From Caloramator sp. E03 (GTDB lineage: Bacteria; Bacillota; Clostridia; Clostridiales; Caloramatoraceae): a stretch of DNA of 64,000 nucleotides. Under the pieces are notes generated by a model that saw only the letters and a program-made list of their open reading frames with translations, was not told where the DNA came from and did not search any database. Within the stretch, counting starts at the first letter, position 1; every line of letters starts with the position of its first letter. Positions 16,447 through 26,744 of this stretch are shown in pieces. Position numbers and translations under genes: made by a program. The DNA lies in the NCBI RefSeq assembly GCF_006016075.1, contig NZ_CP040093.1, positions 310,001-374,000 on the forward strand. Direction: 5' to 3'.

Positions 16447-18192
16447 ATGAAGAATATTAAGAAAAAAGGTATACTAATTCCCTTTGTTCTTATTATATTA
16501 ATTGCCGGCATTTTCTTTAATTACAAGCACTCTTTAAATAGCAAAAAAATTATTCAATACAAACAGTTCTTAGAAGAAATTGATAAAGGAAACGTAACTG
16601 ATGTTTATATATCAAATAGCGAAAATATAAAGATAATATTAAAGAACAATAAGATATATTACACTCAAAACCCAAGAACTGATACTTTTAAAGAATCTCT
16701 CCTACTTAAAGGAATAAATGTACATGAAGGAGATTCTTCAGGACTTAGCCAAATTATACCTCTTTCACTTTTCTCTTTTCTTATGATATCCGCAACTTTA
16801 TATTTTATCTCTTCAAGGGGAAAAAATGTTTCTGGAGCCTTTAAGCTTTCATCAATTGATGCAGAACCAGAAAAAACTACAAATATAACCTTTAATGATA
16901 TAGCAGGAAATGAAGAAGCAAAGGAAAGTATAAAGGAACTTGTTGACTTCATTAAACACCCAGAAAAGTATTCAAAATATAATGCAAGAATGCCAAGAGG
17001 GGTTATACTATATGGGCCTCCAGGAACAGGAAAAACACTCATCGCAAAAGCTCTTGCAGGAGAAGCTAATGTTCCTTTCTTTGCAGTAAACGGTTCCGAT
17101 TTTGTACAAATATATGTAGGAGTTGGTGCTGGAAGAATTAGAGATTTATTTAAAAAAGCACGAGATAAAGGTAAAGCTGTTATATTCATCGATGAAATTG
17201 ATGCTATAGGTAAAAAAAGGGATGCAAGAGGTGATGGAGGTTCTGATGAAAGGGATCAAACTTTAAATGCACTTCTTGCAGAGATGTCTGGTTTTAAAGA
17301 CAGCCAAGGAATTATTGTAATGGCTGCAACAAATAGACTTGATACTTTAGATGAAGCTCTATTACGTCCTGGAAGATTTGACAGGCACATAGAAGTAGGC
17401 CTTCCTGATGTTACGGCAAGATATAAAATACTAAAACTTCATAGTAAAAATAAACCTTTAGCTGAAGATGTAGATCTTTATTCAGTAGCCCAAATGACAG
17501 TTTATTTTTCAGGTGCTAAGCTTGAAAACCTCATGAATGAAGCTTCAATACTTGCTGCTAAAGAAAGTTCTGATTATATAACTATGGAACACATAGATAA
17601 GGCCTTTGGAATTGTAATTGCTGGTGCAGAGAAAAAAGACAGAAGCTTTTTAAAGGATGAAGATAAAAAGATAACTGCTTATCATGAAGCAGGACATGCA
17701 CTTATATCAAAACTTGTTTGCCCTGAAAATATTGTAAAAAGAGTAACTATAATTCCAAGCACTAAGGGTGCTGGTGGATATACACTAAATATATCCCCTG
17801 ATAGAATTTATCAAACAAAAGGCAGCCTTTTAAATAACATTAAAATAGCCCTTGGTGGAAGGGCTGCTGAAGAGATAATTTTTGGAAAAGAAAACATCAC
17901 TACAGGTGCTTATAAAGATTTAGAAAATGCCACAAACACATTAATATTAATGGCAAAATACTACGGTATGTTTAACAATACAGGTCTCTTAAACTACGAT
18001 TTACTCGAAAGGGAAGGTGTAAATAATTCCCAGGAAATACTAAAAATATGCCGCGAAACTATTTCAAATTTATACAATGAAGTAATCGATATTCTTAATA
18101 AGAACAAAGAAAAGCTTGATAAAATTGCTTTTGAACTTTTAGAAAAAGAAACTATTGATAGCTATGACATTGAAAGAATAGTTGCAGCATAA
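16447..18192 (+). CDS. FtsH-family membrane AAA metalloprotease (paralogue)
   Basis: A 581-residue FtsH-type protease. Two membrane helices (about 8-25 and 97-117) flank a small external domain. The AAA domain has Walker A GPPGTGKT at about 190, Walker [12 protein letters not shown] and the second region of homology [14 protein letters not shown]. The zinc protease motif HEAGH is at about 413, with the downstream Asp in YKDLENAT. It degrades membrane and regulatory proteins. It differs from housekeeping FtsH in the pore loop ([15 protein letters not shown] rather than EMFVGVGASRVRDLF) and has a shorter protease tail, so it is probably a second copy. RBS AAAGGAGGGG. Confidence 0.9.
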   Translation: MKNIKKKGILIPFVLIILIAGIFFNYKHSLNSKKIIQYKQFLEEIDKGNVTDVYISNSENIKIILKNNKIYYTQNPRTDTFKESLLLKGINVHEGDSSGLSQIIPLSLFSFLMISATLYFISSRGKNVSGAFKLSSIDAEPEKTTNITFNDIAGNEEAKESIKELVDFIKHPEKYSKYNARMPRGVILYGPPGTGKTLIAKALAGEANVPFFAVNGSDFVQIYVGVGAGRIRDLFKKARDKGKAVIFIDEIDAIGKKRDARGDGGSDERDQTLNALLAEMSGFKDSQGIIVMAATNRLDTLDEALLRPGRFDRHIEVGLPDVTARYKILKLHSKNKPLAEDVDLYSVAQMTVYFSGAKLENLMNEASILAAKESSDYITMEHIDKAFGIVIAGAEKKDRSFLKDEDKKITAYHEAGHALISKLVCPENIVKRVTIIPSTKGAGGYTLNISPDRIYQTKGSLLNNIKIALGGRAAEEIIFGKENITTGAYKDLENATNTLILMAKYYGMFNNTGLLNYDLLEREGVNNSQEILKICRETISNLYNEVIDILNKNKEKLDKIAFELLEKETIDSYDIERIVAA

Positions 18193-18217
18193 AATCAAAA
18201 GCTGTAGTTTACTTTTT

Positions 18218-18263
18218 AAGCCTGTGAACTTTTATGTCTTAACAAAAGTTCACAGGCTTTTTA
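18218..18263 (+). terminator. Terminator of the ftsH-like gene
   Basis: AAGCCTGTGAACTTTT / AAAAGTTCACAGGCTT, a 16-bp near-perfect stem, followed by TTT. Confidence 0.9.
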
Positions 18264-18337
18264 TGTAGTTGTCTTTATATTTATTTTAATAATTAAATCA
18301 AATTTTAAGTTTACTCAGAATAAAAAATATAAATTCA

Positions 18338-19296
18338 TTAAAGTTTTTTTAATTTAGATATAAAAAAGCCTTCCATATCCTTAGAAGGCATTATTTTAAT
18401 CATACCTTCTTTTTTTTCATCAACAAAATTATTTACTTTAAAATCAATATCAATCTTATCTAACTTTAACCCTAAATTTGTACAAGCATATTCTACTATT
18501 TTTTCGTTTTCCTCATAATTCAACGTACAAGTTGAATATACAAGAGTTCCTCCCTTTTTAAGTACCCTTGCACCACTTTCAATTAGCTTTTTTTGAAGGT
18601 TAGAAAGCCTATTCACTTCCCTTAAAGACCATCCTTTATATGTTAAAGGCTCATTATAGATAAATCTTCCCTCACCACTACAAGGAGTATCAAGAAGTAC
18701 CTTATCAAATTCCTCTTCATATTCATCCTTAATCTTTTCCCCTCTTCCAATCCGTATTTCAACTATATTTACTCCTTGCATTGAAAGATTATACTTTAAT
18801 CTTTCAGCCCTTATTTTATCAACCTCATTAGCAAGTATGAATCCTTCATTTCCCATCAAACAAGCCATCTTGGATTGCTTCTTTCCCATCAACAAGCATG
18901 CTGGGTTGTTTTACTTCCAGGGGCTGCTGCCATATCAAGAACTCTATCTCCATTTTTAGGATTTAATATAATAGGAGGGATCATGCTCGATAGGCTTTGA
19001 AGGTAAATGTATCCTTTTTTATATATATCAAGTTCACTAATCTGCTTTTCATTAGCATTTTTTATTATAAAAGCATCTTCATACCACATAACCCTTTCAA
19101 ACTTAATATTTAGATTTCTAAAATCCTTCATAAGGCTTTGTCTATCATATTTTAAAGTATTTACCCTAAGGGTTGTATACCTTGTATTTGCCATACCTGA
19201 TAAAATTCTATCAGCAGTTATTGGTGAAAACTGATTATAGAGTCTTTCTATAAAATCATTAGGCAGTCTTTTTTTAACCTCTCCTATTGAAGCCAT
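18338..19296 (-). pseudogene. RsmF/RsmB-like (NOL1/NOP2/Sun) rRNA m5C methyltransferase, frame-broken
   Basis: An SAM-dependent RNA cytosine-C5 methyltransferase of ~310 residues that reads in two pieces. The N-terminal half (start 19296, RBS AAAGGAG) ends just after the SAM motif DMAAAPGSKTTQ. The C-terminal half carries DTPCSGEG and VYSTCTLNYEENE, the two catalytic cysteines. Between them, about 31 extra bases form an imperfect tandem copy of the next ~33 bases (18868-18903), shifting the frame. The extra copy lacks single bases in runs, which looks like read or assembly error. With it removed the enzyme is complete. Confidence 0.8.
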
Positions 19297-19446
19297 TAAC
19301 ATTCTCCTTTCGATGGTTGTTCTTTATTATTATAAAAAACTAAAGGACAACTTTAAAGCTTTTATAAATATATTTTCTTGAATTTAAACAATTATAATAC
19401 TAAAATATAATATAACATGATATTAAAACATAAAGGAGAAAAAGCA

Positions 19447-20687
19447 ATGTCATATATTTTTGATTGGAAAGAGGATAGAAATTTAACACTTCTTGTTGAT
19501 TTTTATGAAATTACAATGGCCAATGGATATTTAAGAAATGGTATTGGAAATAAAATAGCATATTTTGATATGTTCTTTAGAAAGGTTCCAGATAACGGTG
19601 GTTTTTGCATTATGGCTGGTTTACAGCAGCTTATTGAATACATGAGAAACATAAAATTTACATCAGACGACATAGATTATTTGAGAAGCAAAAACATCTT
19701 TGATGAAGAATTTTTAGATTATCTTAAAAATTTTAAATTTGAATGTGATGTTTGGGCAATTCCTGAAGGAACGCCTGTATTCCCCAATGAGCCGTTAATA
19801 ATAGTAAGGGGACCCATTATGCAAGCCCAATTCCTTGAAACGATGATTCTTCTTACAATAAATCATCAAACTTTAATTGCAACAAAAGCAAACAGAATAG
19901 TACGGGCAGCTCAAGGAAAGCCTGTTCTTGAATTTGGTTCAAGGAGAGCTCAAGGCTATGATGGTGCAATATTCGGTGCAAGAGCTGCATATATAGGTGG
20001 ATGTTGCTCAACTGCATGTACTATTGCAGAAAAACTCTTTGGAATACCTGCAGTTGGTACAATGGCTCATAGCTGGGTTCAAATGTTTGATAGTGAAATC
20101 GAAGCTTTTAGAGCTTGGGCAAGAGCTTATCCCGACAATTGCCTTCTATTAGTTGATACCTATAACGTATTAAAATCAGGAATACCTAATGCTATAAAAG
20201 TTTTTAAAGAAGAACTTCTCCCTAAAGGTATAAGACCAAAAGGTATAAGAATAGATAGTGGTGATATAAAATATTTAACCGAAAAAGCAAGAAAGATGCT
20301 TGATGATGCAGGTTTTAGTGACTGTAGTATAGTTATTTCCAATTCACTCGATGAATATATAATAAGAGATGTTCTATCCCAAGGTGCTAAAATTGATAGT
20401 TTTGGAGTAGGAGAAAGGCTTATTACTGCTAAATCTGAACCAGTGTTTGGTGGAGTATATAAGCTTGTTGCTGTAGAAGATAATGGTAAAATAATTCCCA
20501 AAATTAAAATTAGCGAAAATGCAGAAAAAATAACAAATCCTGGATTCAAGCAGATATATAGGCTTTTTGATAAAGCTACAAACAAGCAATAGCAGATATT
20601 ATAACCTTTGCAAATGAGATTATTGACGAAGGAAAACCTCTTAAAATATTTGATCCTGTTTATACCTGGAAGAAAAAAGGACCATAG
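19447..20687 (+). pseudogene. pncB: Nicotinate phosphoribosyltransferase, frameshifted and C-terminally short
   Basis: This NAD-salvage enzyme converts nicotinate and PRPP to NaMN. Family blocks are LLVDFYEITMANGYL, LEFGSRRAQGYDGA and RIDSGDIKYL. Start 19447 (AAAGGAG upstream) is preferred to an upstream ATG. A missing base near 20585 (AAGCAAT, expected AAGGCAAT) gives a stop at 20592. The other frame continues AIADIITFANEIIDEGKPLK to YTWKKKGP and stops at 20685-20687. Firmicutes homologues usually run ~70 residues beyond YTWKKK, so the true C-terminus also seems absent. The end overlaps the opposite gene by 28 bp. Confidence 0.82.
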
Positions 20688-21796
20688 GTAGAAATAAACT
20701 TTATTAGTTTTTTTTCAATATTGTCATAGTCATTTCTTTTACGAATGTCAAGTCCAATTATTTCAAGTTCTAATTTTATATCTGAAATACTTTCATTATA
20801 AATTGCTTTAAAAATATTTTGTCCAAAGTCATTAGTAGAATATGTAAATACATTATTTTCATCTTGAGTAACATCTAAAAGTCCCATTCCTTTAAAACAT
20901 ATATCAACAAAATATTGACTAAAGGGCATAGATTCAGCCTTAGCAATTCTAAAAACATCCTTTGACATCTCTATCAATATTTCGTCTTGATTTACATTTA
21001 ACAGTTCATTAATATCTACTATTAGCTCTTTTTTATCTTTAAAGATAGATGCAAAAGTTGAAACTACGTCCCTAAAATTTAAATCTATGTCAATATCATC
21101 AATCTTTAAAAAGTTCCAATTAACATAATAGAGTAAAAGATTCAAAATAGCTGCATACCTTTCTTCCGCTGGCAGCCTTGATAGGCATCTTCCCTTTTTA
21201 GTAGCTTCATAATGACTATTTTTCTGTTCTAAAAGCTTTAAATAACATAATATTGATTTTAAAACATCAACATTTTCATTTTTTTCACTTATTGGAACAT
21301 CATTAAGTATTCTGTCTATTAAATCAATTGTTTCAAAATCATATACATTTACATCCTCAACAATTCTTACAACTGAAGAAGCAAACCTGTTTGTTGTTAT
21401 TTCTTTTATAAATTCCTTTGAATCATCCTTTCTCCCTGTTAATCTGTCATATTTATCAAGATAATAATTTACATCTGAAAACATCTTTTTATAATAGGCT
21501 ATTTTACCGCCCTTTATGAATTTATTGACTTTTAGAAATTCAGTTAGAACCATCATAGCATCTAGCATTTTAGATATTCCATCTCTTCCACCAAATTCAC
21601 TGTCTATCATAGTAATCATGTCTGTAAACTCTTCAAAGCAAAATGAATCAATTGTTTCAAGGGATTCTTGAAAGAAAAACAAAACTTTATTTATTAAAAG
21701 TTTAACTACTTTTAAGTTGAAGTCTATAGTATCTTTGTCATAGCCTACATCCCTCATATATTTTTCAAAAGCCATTAGCTTTTCTTTGTCTGTCAC
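20660..21796 (-). CDS. Unknown acidic protein
   Basis: A 378-residue, soluble, Asp/Glu/Lys-rich protein with no membrane helix or motif I recognise. It is predicted mostly helical. A conserved-looking block is KKGRCLSRLPAEERYAAILNLLLYYVNWNFL near the middle (here named by its parts KGRCLSRLPAEERY and LLLYYVNWNF). It is separated from the sensory cluster by a terminator, so it is its own unit. Its last codons (GPFFFQV) are the antisense of the pncB YTWKKK segment, exactly where pncB loses homology. Its 3' end may therefore also be truncated or chimeric. Confidence 0.5.
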   Translation of the reverse strand: MTDKEKLMAFEKYMRDVGYDKDTIDFNLKVVKLLINKVLFFFQESLETIDSFCFEEFTDMITMIDSEFGGRDGISKMLDAMMVLTEFLKVNKFIKGGKIAYYKKMFSDVNYYLDKYDRLTGRKDDSKEFIKEITTNRFASSVVRIVEDVNVYDFETIDLIDRILNDVPISEKNENVDVLKSILCYLKLLEQKNSHYEATKKGRCLSRLPAEERYAAILNLLLYYVNWNFLKIDDIDIDLNFRDVVSTFASIFKDKKELIVDINELLNVNQDEILIEMSKDVFRIAKAESMPFSQYFVDICFKGMGLLDVTQDENNVFTYSTNDFGQNIFKAIYNESISDIKLELEIIGLDIRKRNDYDNIEKKLIKFISTYGPFFFQV

Positions 21797-21865
21797 TTAT
21801 AACACCACCTATATAATATTCCTTTATCATTATTGACAAAAATGATAATTTTTAATCGTGGTGCA

Positions 21866-21899
21866 CAAAAAAAACAGCCTATAAAAATTACTGGCTGTT
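21866..21899 (-). terminator. Terminator of the PHP/hydrogenase-like cluster
   Basis: AACAGCC / GGCTGTT stem with a 13-nt loop, followed on the minus strand by eight T. Confidence 0.82.
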
Positions 21900-21906
21900 A
21901 ATAGCT

Positions 21907-22611
21907 TCATAATATATCAATAATATTAGAAATTGTAAATTCATCAACATCAATATAAGACTCTCTTTCAAGTATATCCAAAAGATAATGAGCATCAGAG
22001 GATTTTATAAAGTTATAAGTGGGTTTTATTAAATTTGCCTCCTTTAGTTTCATTAATCCTTCGGATTTATAATACTCTAATGTTTTTATAGGAAGATTTT
22101 CCGGTATAAATCCAAGATTTAATATAACACTATTGGAATTCCTATCTATATGTGCTGGAATAAAAGCCCCATTTAATTCTTTAGTTATGCAACAGGCTTC
22201 ATCAAAGGACATATCAGCAGATATTAAAAGCATTCTTTCGTTTATTCCAATAATATTGTCATTACTATCGTATATTATCTGCCTTCCAAATATATCAGAC
22301 TTATTTTTTATTGGTGGAAGAGAGCTATAAACCTTTTCTTGAAAAACAATAGCTGATTCAATATCTTTAAAAAGGCACAAAGCATGTACATCTTCTCTTG
22401 TTTGTATCTCCATTCCAGGGATAACAATTAACCCTAATTTTTGTCCTAATTCCATACAGGCTTTAGCATTTTCACAGCTATTATGATCAGTTATAGCAAT
22501 AGCATCAAGGCCTTTTAATTTTGCCATATTTACAATATTATTAGGCGTCATGTCCTCATCTCCACATGGAGATAAAGCAGTATGAATGTGCAAATCTATA
22601 TATATTCGCAT
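21907..22611 (-). CDS. PHP-domain metal-dependent phosphoesterase
   Basis: A 234-residue PHP (polymerase and histidinol phosphatase) protein. Metal-binding motifs are DLHIHTALSPCGDEDMTP, ITDHNSCEN, PGMEIQTRED and KSSDAHYL. It is of the TrpH/YciV-like class, which hydrolyses phosphate esters or nucleotides; the substrate here is unknown. It is the last gene of a five-gene minus-strand cluster with two DRTGG proteins, an HATPase and a hydrogenase-like protein. This arrangement is recurrent in clostridia, often near redox enzymes. Confidence 0.85.
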   Translation of the reverse strand: MRIYIDLHIHTALSPCGDEDMTPNNIVNMAKLKGLDAIAITDHNSCENAKACMELGQKLGLIVIPGMEIQTREDVHALCLFKDIESAIVFQEKVYSSLPPIKNKSDIFGRQIIYDSNDNIIGINERMLLISADMSFDEACCITKELNGAFIPAHIDRNSNSVILNLGFIPENLPIKTLEYYKSEGLMKLKEANLIKPTYNFIKSSDAHYLLDILERESYIDVDEFTISNIIDIL

Positions 22612-22612
22612 A

Positions 22613-22945
22613 TTAAACTCCCATACTATTAAGTTTTAAGCAGAGCTGATATGAATTAACACCTGCTTGAAGTATAGGTATTGCTTCCTGGTTTGATTTT
22701 TCAATAGTCACACCTTCAATTTCAATATTTTCAGGTACAATTATGCAGGATAACTCCAGCAAAGATGCAACAGCAACAATATTGGGATGTATTTGAACTG
22801 TAATCCATACATTGCCTTTTGATGCATGAGACATCACCCAGCTCAAAAGGTCACAACAATATACACCTCTTACTTCCCTATCTAAACCATCCTCTCCTGA
22901 AACAACTTTTAAATTCAATTTTTCTACTATATCCTTAACCTTCAT
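22613..22945 (-). CDS. DRTGG-domain protein
   Basis: A 110-residue stand-alone DRTGG domain (MKVKDIVEKLNLKVVSGEDG, then RGVYCCDLLSWVMSHASKGN and IIVPENIEIE). DRTGG domains occur in regulatory and nucleotide-binding proteins. It overlaps the hydrogenase-like gene by 11 bp, so translation is coupled. A paralogue lies at 24701-24976, at the head of the same cluster. The role is probably ligand sensing, but that is inference. Confidence 0.83.
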   Translation of the reverse strand: MKVKDIVEKLNLKVVSGEDGLDREVRGVYCCDLLSWVMSHASKGNVWITVQIHPNIVAVASLLELSCIIVPENIEIEGVTIEKSNQEAIPILQAGVNSYQLCLKLNSMGV

Positions 22946-24189
22946 AGTTTTTCACTCCTTTTTTAAGCATAATACATTCTTCAACCTTAGAGAAGCCTCT
23001 AACAACATCCTCAGCGAAGGCTTTACATGATGGTGATCCGCATTGTCCACAATCAATTCCAGGAAGCATATTTATTATTTCATTCATATATTTCATCTTT
23101 TTTACAGCACTTTCAAAATCATCAGCAAGCTTTAACCCCTTTGAGGTTTTTATATATCCGTCACTTAAAAACTCATTTTTATAGTGTTCACTTATTTTAC
23201 TCATTCTATTTGTAAAATTAAGCTGACTACTAAACTTTTTTAAAACTCTCTTTGCATTAAAAGGATTATCCACAAGGAGTATACCTCCAAGGCACCCTTC
23301 TGTACAAGCATGAGCCTCTATAAATTCAACATCATCAAACTTTCCCTTTTCAATATCATCAAGTACCCTTATAACGTTTTTAACCCCATCAACATCTATA
23401 TGCTCTTTAAAATGCATTGAGGTACTTTGACCTCCAACAGTTGCCCATCTGAGCCCAGAATAAGACATCGCTACAGTACCATTTGTTTCAATATTCTTAT
23501 TATTTTTGCTAATATACCTTAATATCTTGGAATATACATCAGATATTGCTATTGCACCATTTATTTGTGATTTGGTATTCTTTTGAATATTTTTTACCTT
23601 AGTAATCCATCCAACACAAGGTGTTAAAAAAAATACTCCTACCTCTTCATCTTTAAAGCCCATCTTTCTATATTTTTCTCTTATCAATATTGCTGCCACT
23701 TCAATTGGAGTTAAAACTTTTATTACATGTTCCATAAGCTCAGGATAGCTTGCATTTATAAGTCTTACAACACTTGGACAAAATGGAGATATTGCTGGCT
23801 TTCTAACGTTTTCAATTTCCTTTCTTGTAATTTCGGTAACTATTTCACAAGCATAAGTAATATCATATACTTCATCAAAGCCAAGGCTTTTTATAGCCTC
23901 ATTTACTATATTTGGATTTATATAATCTCCAAATTGTGTATATATCGTTACTGAAGGTATTACTTTTTACTTTAAATTCATCTATAGAATCTATAGTATC
24001 CTTTTGTGCAACATGAGCATTATAAGGACATACTCTTATGCATTCTCCACAGTCAATACATCTATCAGTATAAATAACGGCCTTAGAATTTTTAACTCTT
24101 ACTGCTTCAACAGGACAACTCATCATACATTTAGTACAGCCTTTACAGTTTTCTTCTATCAATTTTACTGAATGGTATAAACCTTTCAT
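22935..24189 (-). pseudogene. [FeFe]-hydrogenase-like protein, sensory type, frameshifted as given
   Basis: Order: two 4Fe-4S ferredoxin motifs (CKGCTKCMMSCP, CIDCGECIRVCP), an H-cluster domain, and a C-terminal 4Fe-4S motif (GIDCGQCGSPSCKAF). The H-cluster loops are SPFCPSCVRLI, FFLTPCVGWITK and EAHACTEGCLGG. All four cluster cysteines are kept, but the proton-shuttle Cys (TSCCP) is Phe and the PCxxK lysine is Trp. That suggests a slow or sensory enzyme. An extra A in a run of five (23964-23968) breaks the frame; one base fewer restores a ~417-residue protein. Start 24189 follows TAGGGTG. Confidence 0.8.
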
Positions 24190-24198
24190 TTAATCACC

Positions 24199-24627
24199 CT
24201 ATTCAATATTTATTGTCATCTTTACAATCGTATATTCTCCTTTTACAGATTCGATAACAAACTCATCACTGCTTCTTTTCATATTAGGTAGACCCATTCC
24301 TCCACCAAATCCCATCTCACGGGCTTCTTCAGAAGCCGTAGAGTATCCTTCCTTCATTGCAAGGTCAATATCCTCAATTCCAGGTCCCTTATCCCTTGCA
24401 GTAATTTCAATTTTATTTTTATAAATAGCTACTTCAATTTCTCCTCCATAGCTGTGAATAACTATATTCATTTCTGCTTCATAGCATCCTACACAAGCTC
24501 TCCTTACAATGCTGCTATCTATCCCAAGCTGCATTAAAGCCTTTTTAAGGTTACTTGAAGCCTCTCCACCCCTAATATAATCTCCACTTATAATATCATA
24601 GTGGAGCTTTATAAACTCTTGTTGCAT
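24199..24627 (-). CDS. Anti-sigma-type histidine-kinase-like ATPase (HATPase_c_2)
   Basis: A 142-residue GHKL ATPase domain of the RsbT/SpoIIAB type. N-box AEMNIVIHSYGGEIE, G1 DKGPGIEDID and G2 GFGGGMGLPNMKR are present. It lacks a phosphoacceptor His, so it acts either as a serine kinase or as a switch protein. It sits between DRTGG-1 and the hydrogenase-like gene, consistent with relaying a redox or hydrogen signal. The partner is not visible in this window. Confidence 0.85.
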   Translation of the reverse strand: MQQEFIKLHYDIISGDYIRGGEASSNLKKALMQLGIDSSIVRRACVGCYEAEMNIVIHSYGGEIEVAIYKNKIEITARDKGPGIEDIDLAMKEGYSTASEEAREMGFGGGMGLPNMKRSSDEFVIESVKGEYTIVKMTINIE

Positions 24628-24700
24628 TTATTGATTTCAGCTCCTTTTAAACCATTTACATATAAAATACCACATGCATTGAACATTATATGTTTAGTTG

Positions 24701-24976
24701 TCATAACACAGATATCTTTCTCTTTTGCAAGTTTATAACACTTTCATCAGGACTTTTTCCCCTAACATATACTATACATTTTATATCCATCATTTCAGCA
24801 GTTCTTACAGCTTGTATATTAGTAAGACCAGTTAAAAGAATAGTATCTTTATTTACAAGAGATAAAACGTCACTCATAAGATCACATCCAAAAGCATAAC
24901 CCACATCATAATCAAGCTTTTCATGTCCACAGAGTACTTCTGCATTTAGCAATTCTGCTATATCTTTTAATTTCAT
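24701..24976 (-). CDS. DRTGG-domain protein, first gene of the sensory cluster
   Basis: A 91-residue DRTGG domain (MKLKDIAELLNAEVLCGHEK, AFGCDLMSDVLSLVNKDTIL). The start at 24976 is chosen because GGGGGTTTAATA lies directly before that ATG; an upstream in-frame start has no ribosome site. It is a paralogue of the protein at 22613-22945. The two may form a heterodimer or two successive sensors in one operon. Confidence 0.82.
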   Translation of the reverse strand: MKLKDIAELLNAEVLCGHEKLDYDVGYAFGCDLMSDVLSLVNKDTILLTGLTNIQAVRTAEMMDIKCIVYVRGKSPDESVINLQKRKISVL

Positions 24977-25100
24977 TATTAAACCCCCGATTTTAAATTT
25001 ATTTTTATAATTATTATAATAATCTTTATATACAGTCAATTCAAGTTAATATTGTTCAAAATTTTATTATTTTAAATAGTAATTTTAGTATATATAAAAT

Positions 25101-25135
25101 AAGATGCCTGCAATACAAATATCAACAGGCATCTT
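25101..25135 (-). terminator. Terminator of asnA
   Basis: A perfect 10-bp stem AAGATGCCTG / CAGGCATCTT, followed by ATTTT on the minus strand. Confidence 0.85.
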
Positions 25136-25432
25136 AATATCACTATTGTTAAAGTAAAAATATATTATTTTTTGTACATTCTTCTACCATCCAATCAGGC
25201 CATATTGCCGCCTGAACTTCTCCTATATGTGCTTTCCTTAAAAAGAACATGCATATCCTTGATTGACCAATTCCTCCACCAACTGTATAAGGTAGTTCCC
25301 CATTTAAAAGCATTTTGTGGAAAAGTAATTCCTTTCTATCTTCACATCCGCTTATCTTAAGCTGTTTTTCTAAAGCCTCCTCATCAACCCTTATTCCCAT
25401 AGAAGATAACTCATAAGCAATTTCAAGAACAG

Positions 25433-25937
25433 GATTCCAGAATATTATATCTCCATTTAATGTCCAATCATCATAGTCAGGAGACCTTCCATCATGTTTT
25501 ATTCCGGATTTTAACTCTCCTCCTATCTGCATTATAAATACAGCTCCTTTTTCTTTTGCAATAGCATTTTCCCTTTCCTTTGGAGTAAGTTTTGGATACA
25601 TATCTTCAAGTTCTTGAGTTGTTATAAAGCTTATTTTTTCTGGGAGTACCTTTGATATCTGAGGATAAAGTTTTGTAACATAGTCTTCTGTAGCTTTAAA
25701 TACACTATAAATATCTTGAACTATTTCCTTTAGTTTTTCTACATTCCTTTCCTCTTTTTTAATTACTTTTTCCCAATCCCATTGATCAACGTAAACTGAA
25801 TGAAGGTTATCAAGATCTTCATCCCTTCTTATAGCATTCATATCAGTATAAAGCCCTTCTCCAACTTTAAACCCATACCTTTTAAGTGCTAAACGCTTCC
25901 ATTTTGCAAGGGAATGAACTATCTGAACATCCCTTGA
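25433..25937. repeat. Internal tandem repeat of asnA, downstream copy
   Basis: 505 bp, repeated at 25936-26439 with a single one-base difference. The copies share the two bases GA at the junction. Confidence 0.93.
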
Positions 25938-26439
25938 TTCCAGAATATTATATCTCCATTTAATGTCCAATCATCATAGTCAGGAGACCTTCCATCATGT
26001 TTTATTCCGGATTTTAACTCTCCTCCTATCTGCATTATAAATACAGCTCCTTTTTCTTTTGCAATAGCATTTTCCCTTTCCTTTGGAGTAAGTTTTGGAT
26101 ACATATCTTCAAGTTCTTGAGTTGTTATAAAGCTTATTTTTCTGGGAGTACCTTTGATATCTGAGGATAAAGTTTTGTAACATAGTCTTCTGTAGCTTTA
26201 AATACACTATAAATATCTTGAACTATTTCCTTTAGTTTTTCTACATTCCTTTCCTCTTTTTTAATTACTTTTTCCCAATCCCATTGATCAACGTAAACTG
26301 AATGAAGGTTATCAAGATCTTCATCCCTTCTTATAGCATTCATATCAGTATAAAGCCCTTCTCCAACTTTAAACCCATACCTTTTAAGTGCTAAACGCTT
26401 CCATTTTGCAAGGGAATGAACTATCTGAACATCCCTTGA
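25936..26439. repeat. Internal tandem repeat of asnA, upstream copy
   Basis: 504 bp; matches 25433-25937 except for one T missing from a run of six. Confidence 0.93.
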
Positions 26440-26744
26440 GCCTATAGCTTTAACATCAAAGGATACAGGTCTTTCATATCCATTAAGGTTGTCATTGATA
26501 CCTGTTTCCGGTCTTACAAATAGCGGAGCTGATACTCTTGTAAGATTAAGCTTTTTAGCAAGTTCAATTTGAAAGAAATCCTTTATTTTCTTTATTGCTA
26601 TTTCAGTTTCCTTTATATCAAGTAATGGTTTATATTCTTTTGGTATAATTAGGCTTTTTAGCATATCACTCATATATATTCCTCCTATAAATTTATATTT
26701 ATTTGCAATATGTTCATTTTTATTCAAAGCATGGCCATGCAATA

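Larger units (their letters stand above)
25149..26673 (-). pseudogene. asnA: Aspartate-ammonia ligase, broken by a 503-bp internal tandem duplication
   Basis: AsnA makes asparagine from aspartate, ammonia and ATP. The N-terminal 78 residues (start 26673, RBS AGGAGG) are followed by two copies of a ~167-codon segment from [13 protein letters not shown] to GDIIFWN, then the C-terminus with [18 protein letters not shown]. The duplication (period 503) shifts the frame. The upstream copy also lacks one T in a T-run (25633-25640 versus 26134-26141). Removing one copy gives a normal ~340-residue enzyme with all motifs. Real mutation or misassembly cannot be told apart here. Confidence 0.9.

Noticed and set aside
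25919-26104. A separate 61-codon open frame
   Set aside because: It is the out-of-frame piece of the upstream asnA repeat, not a gene.
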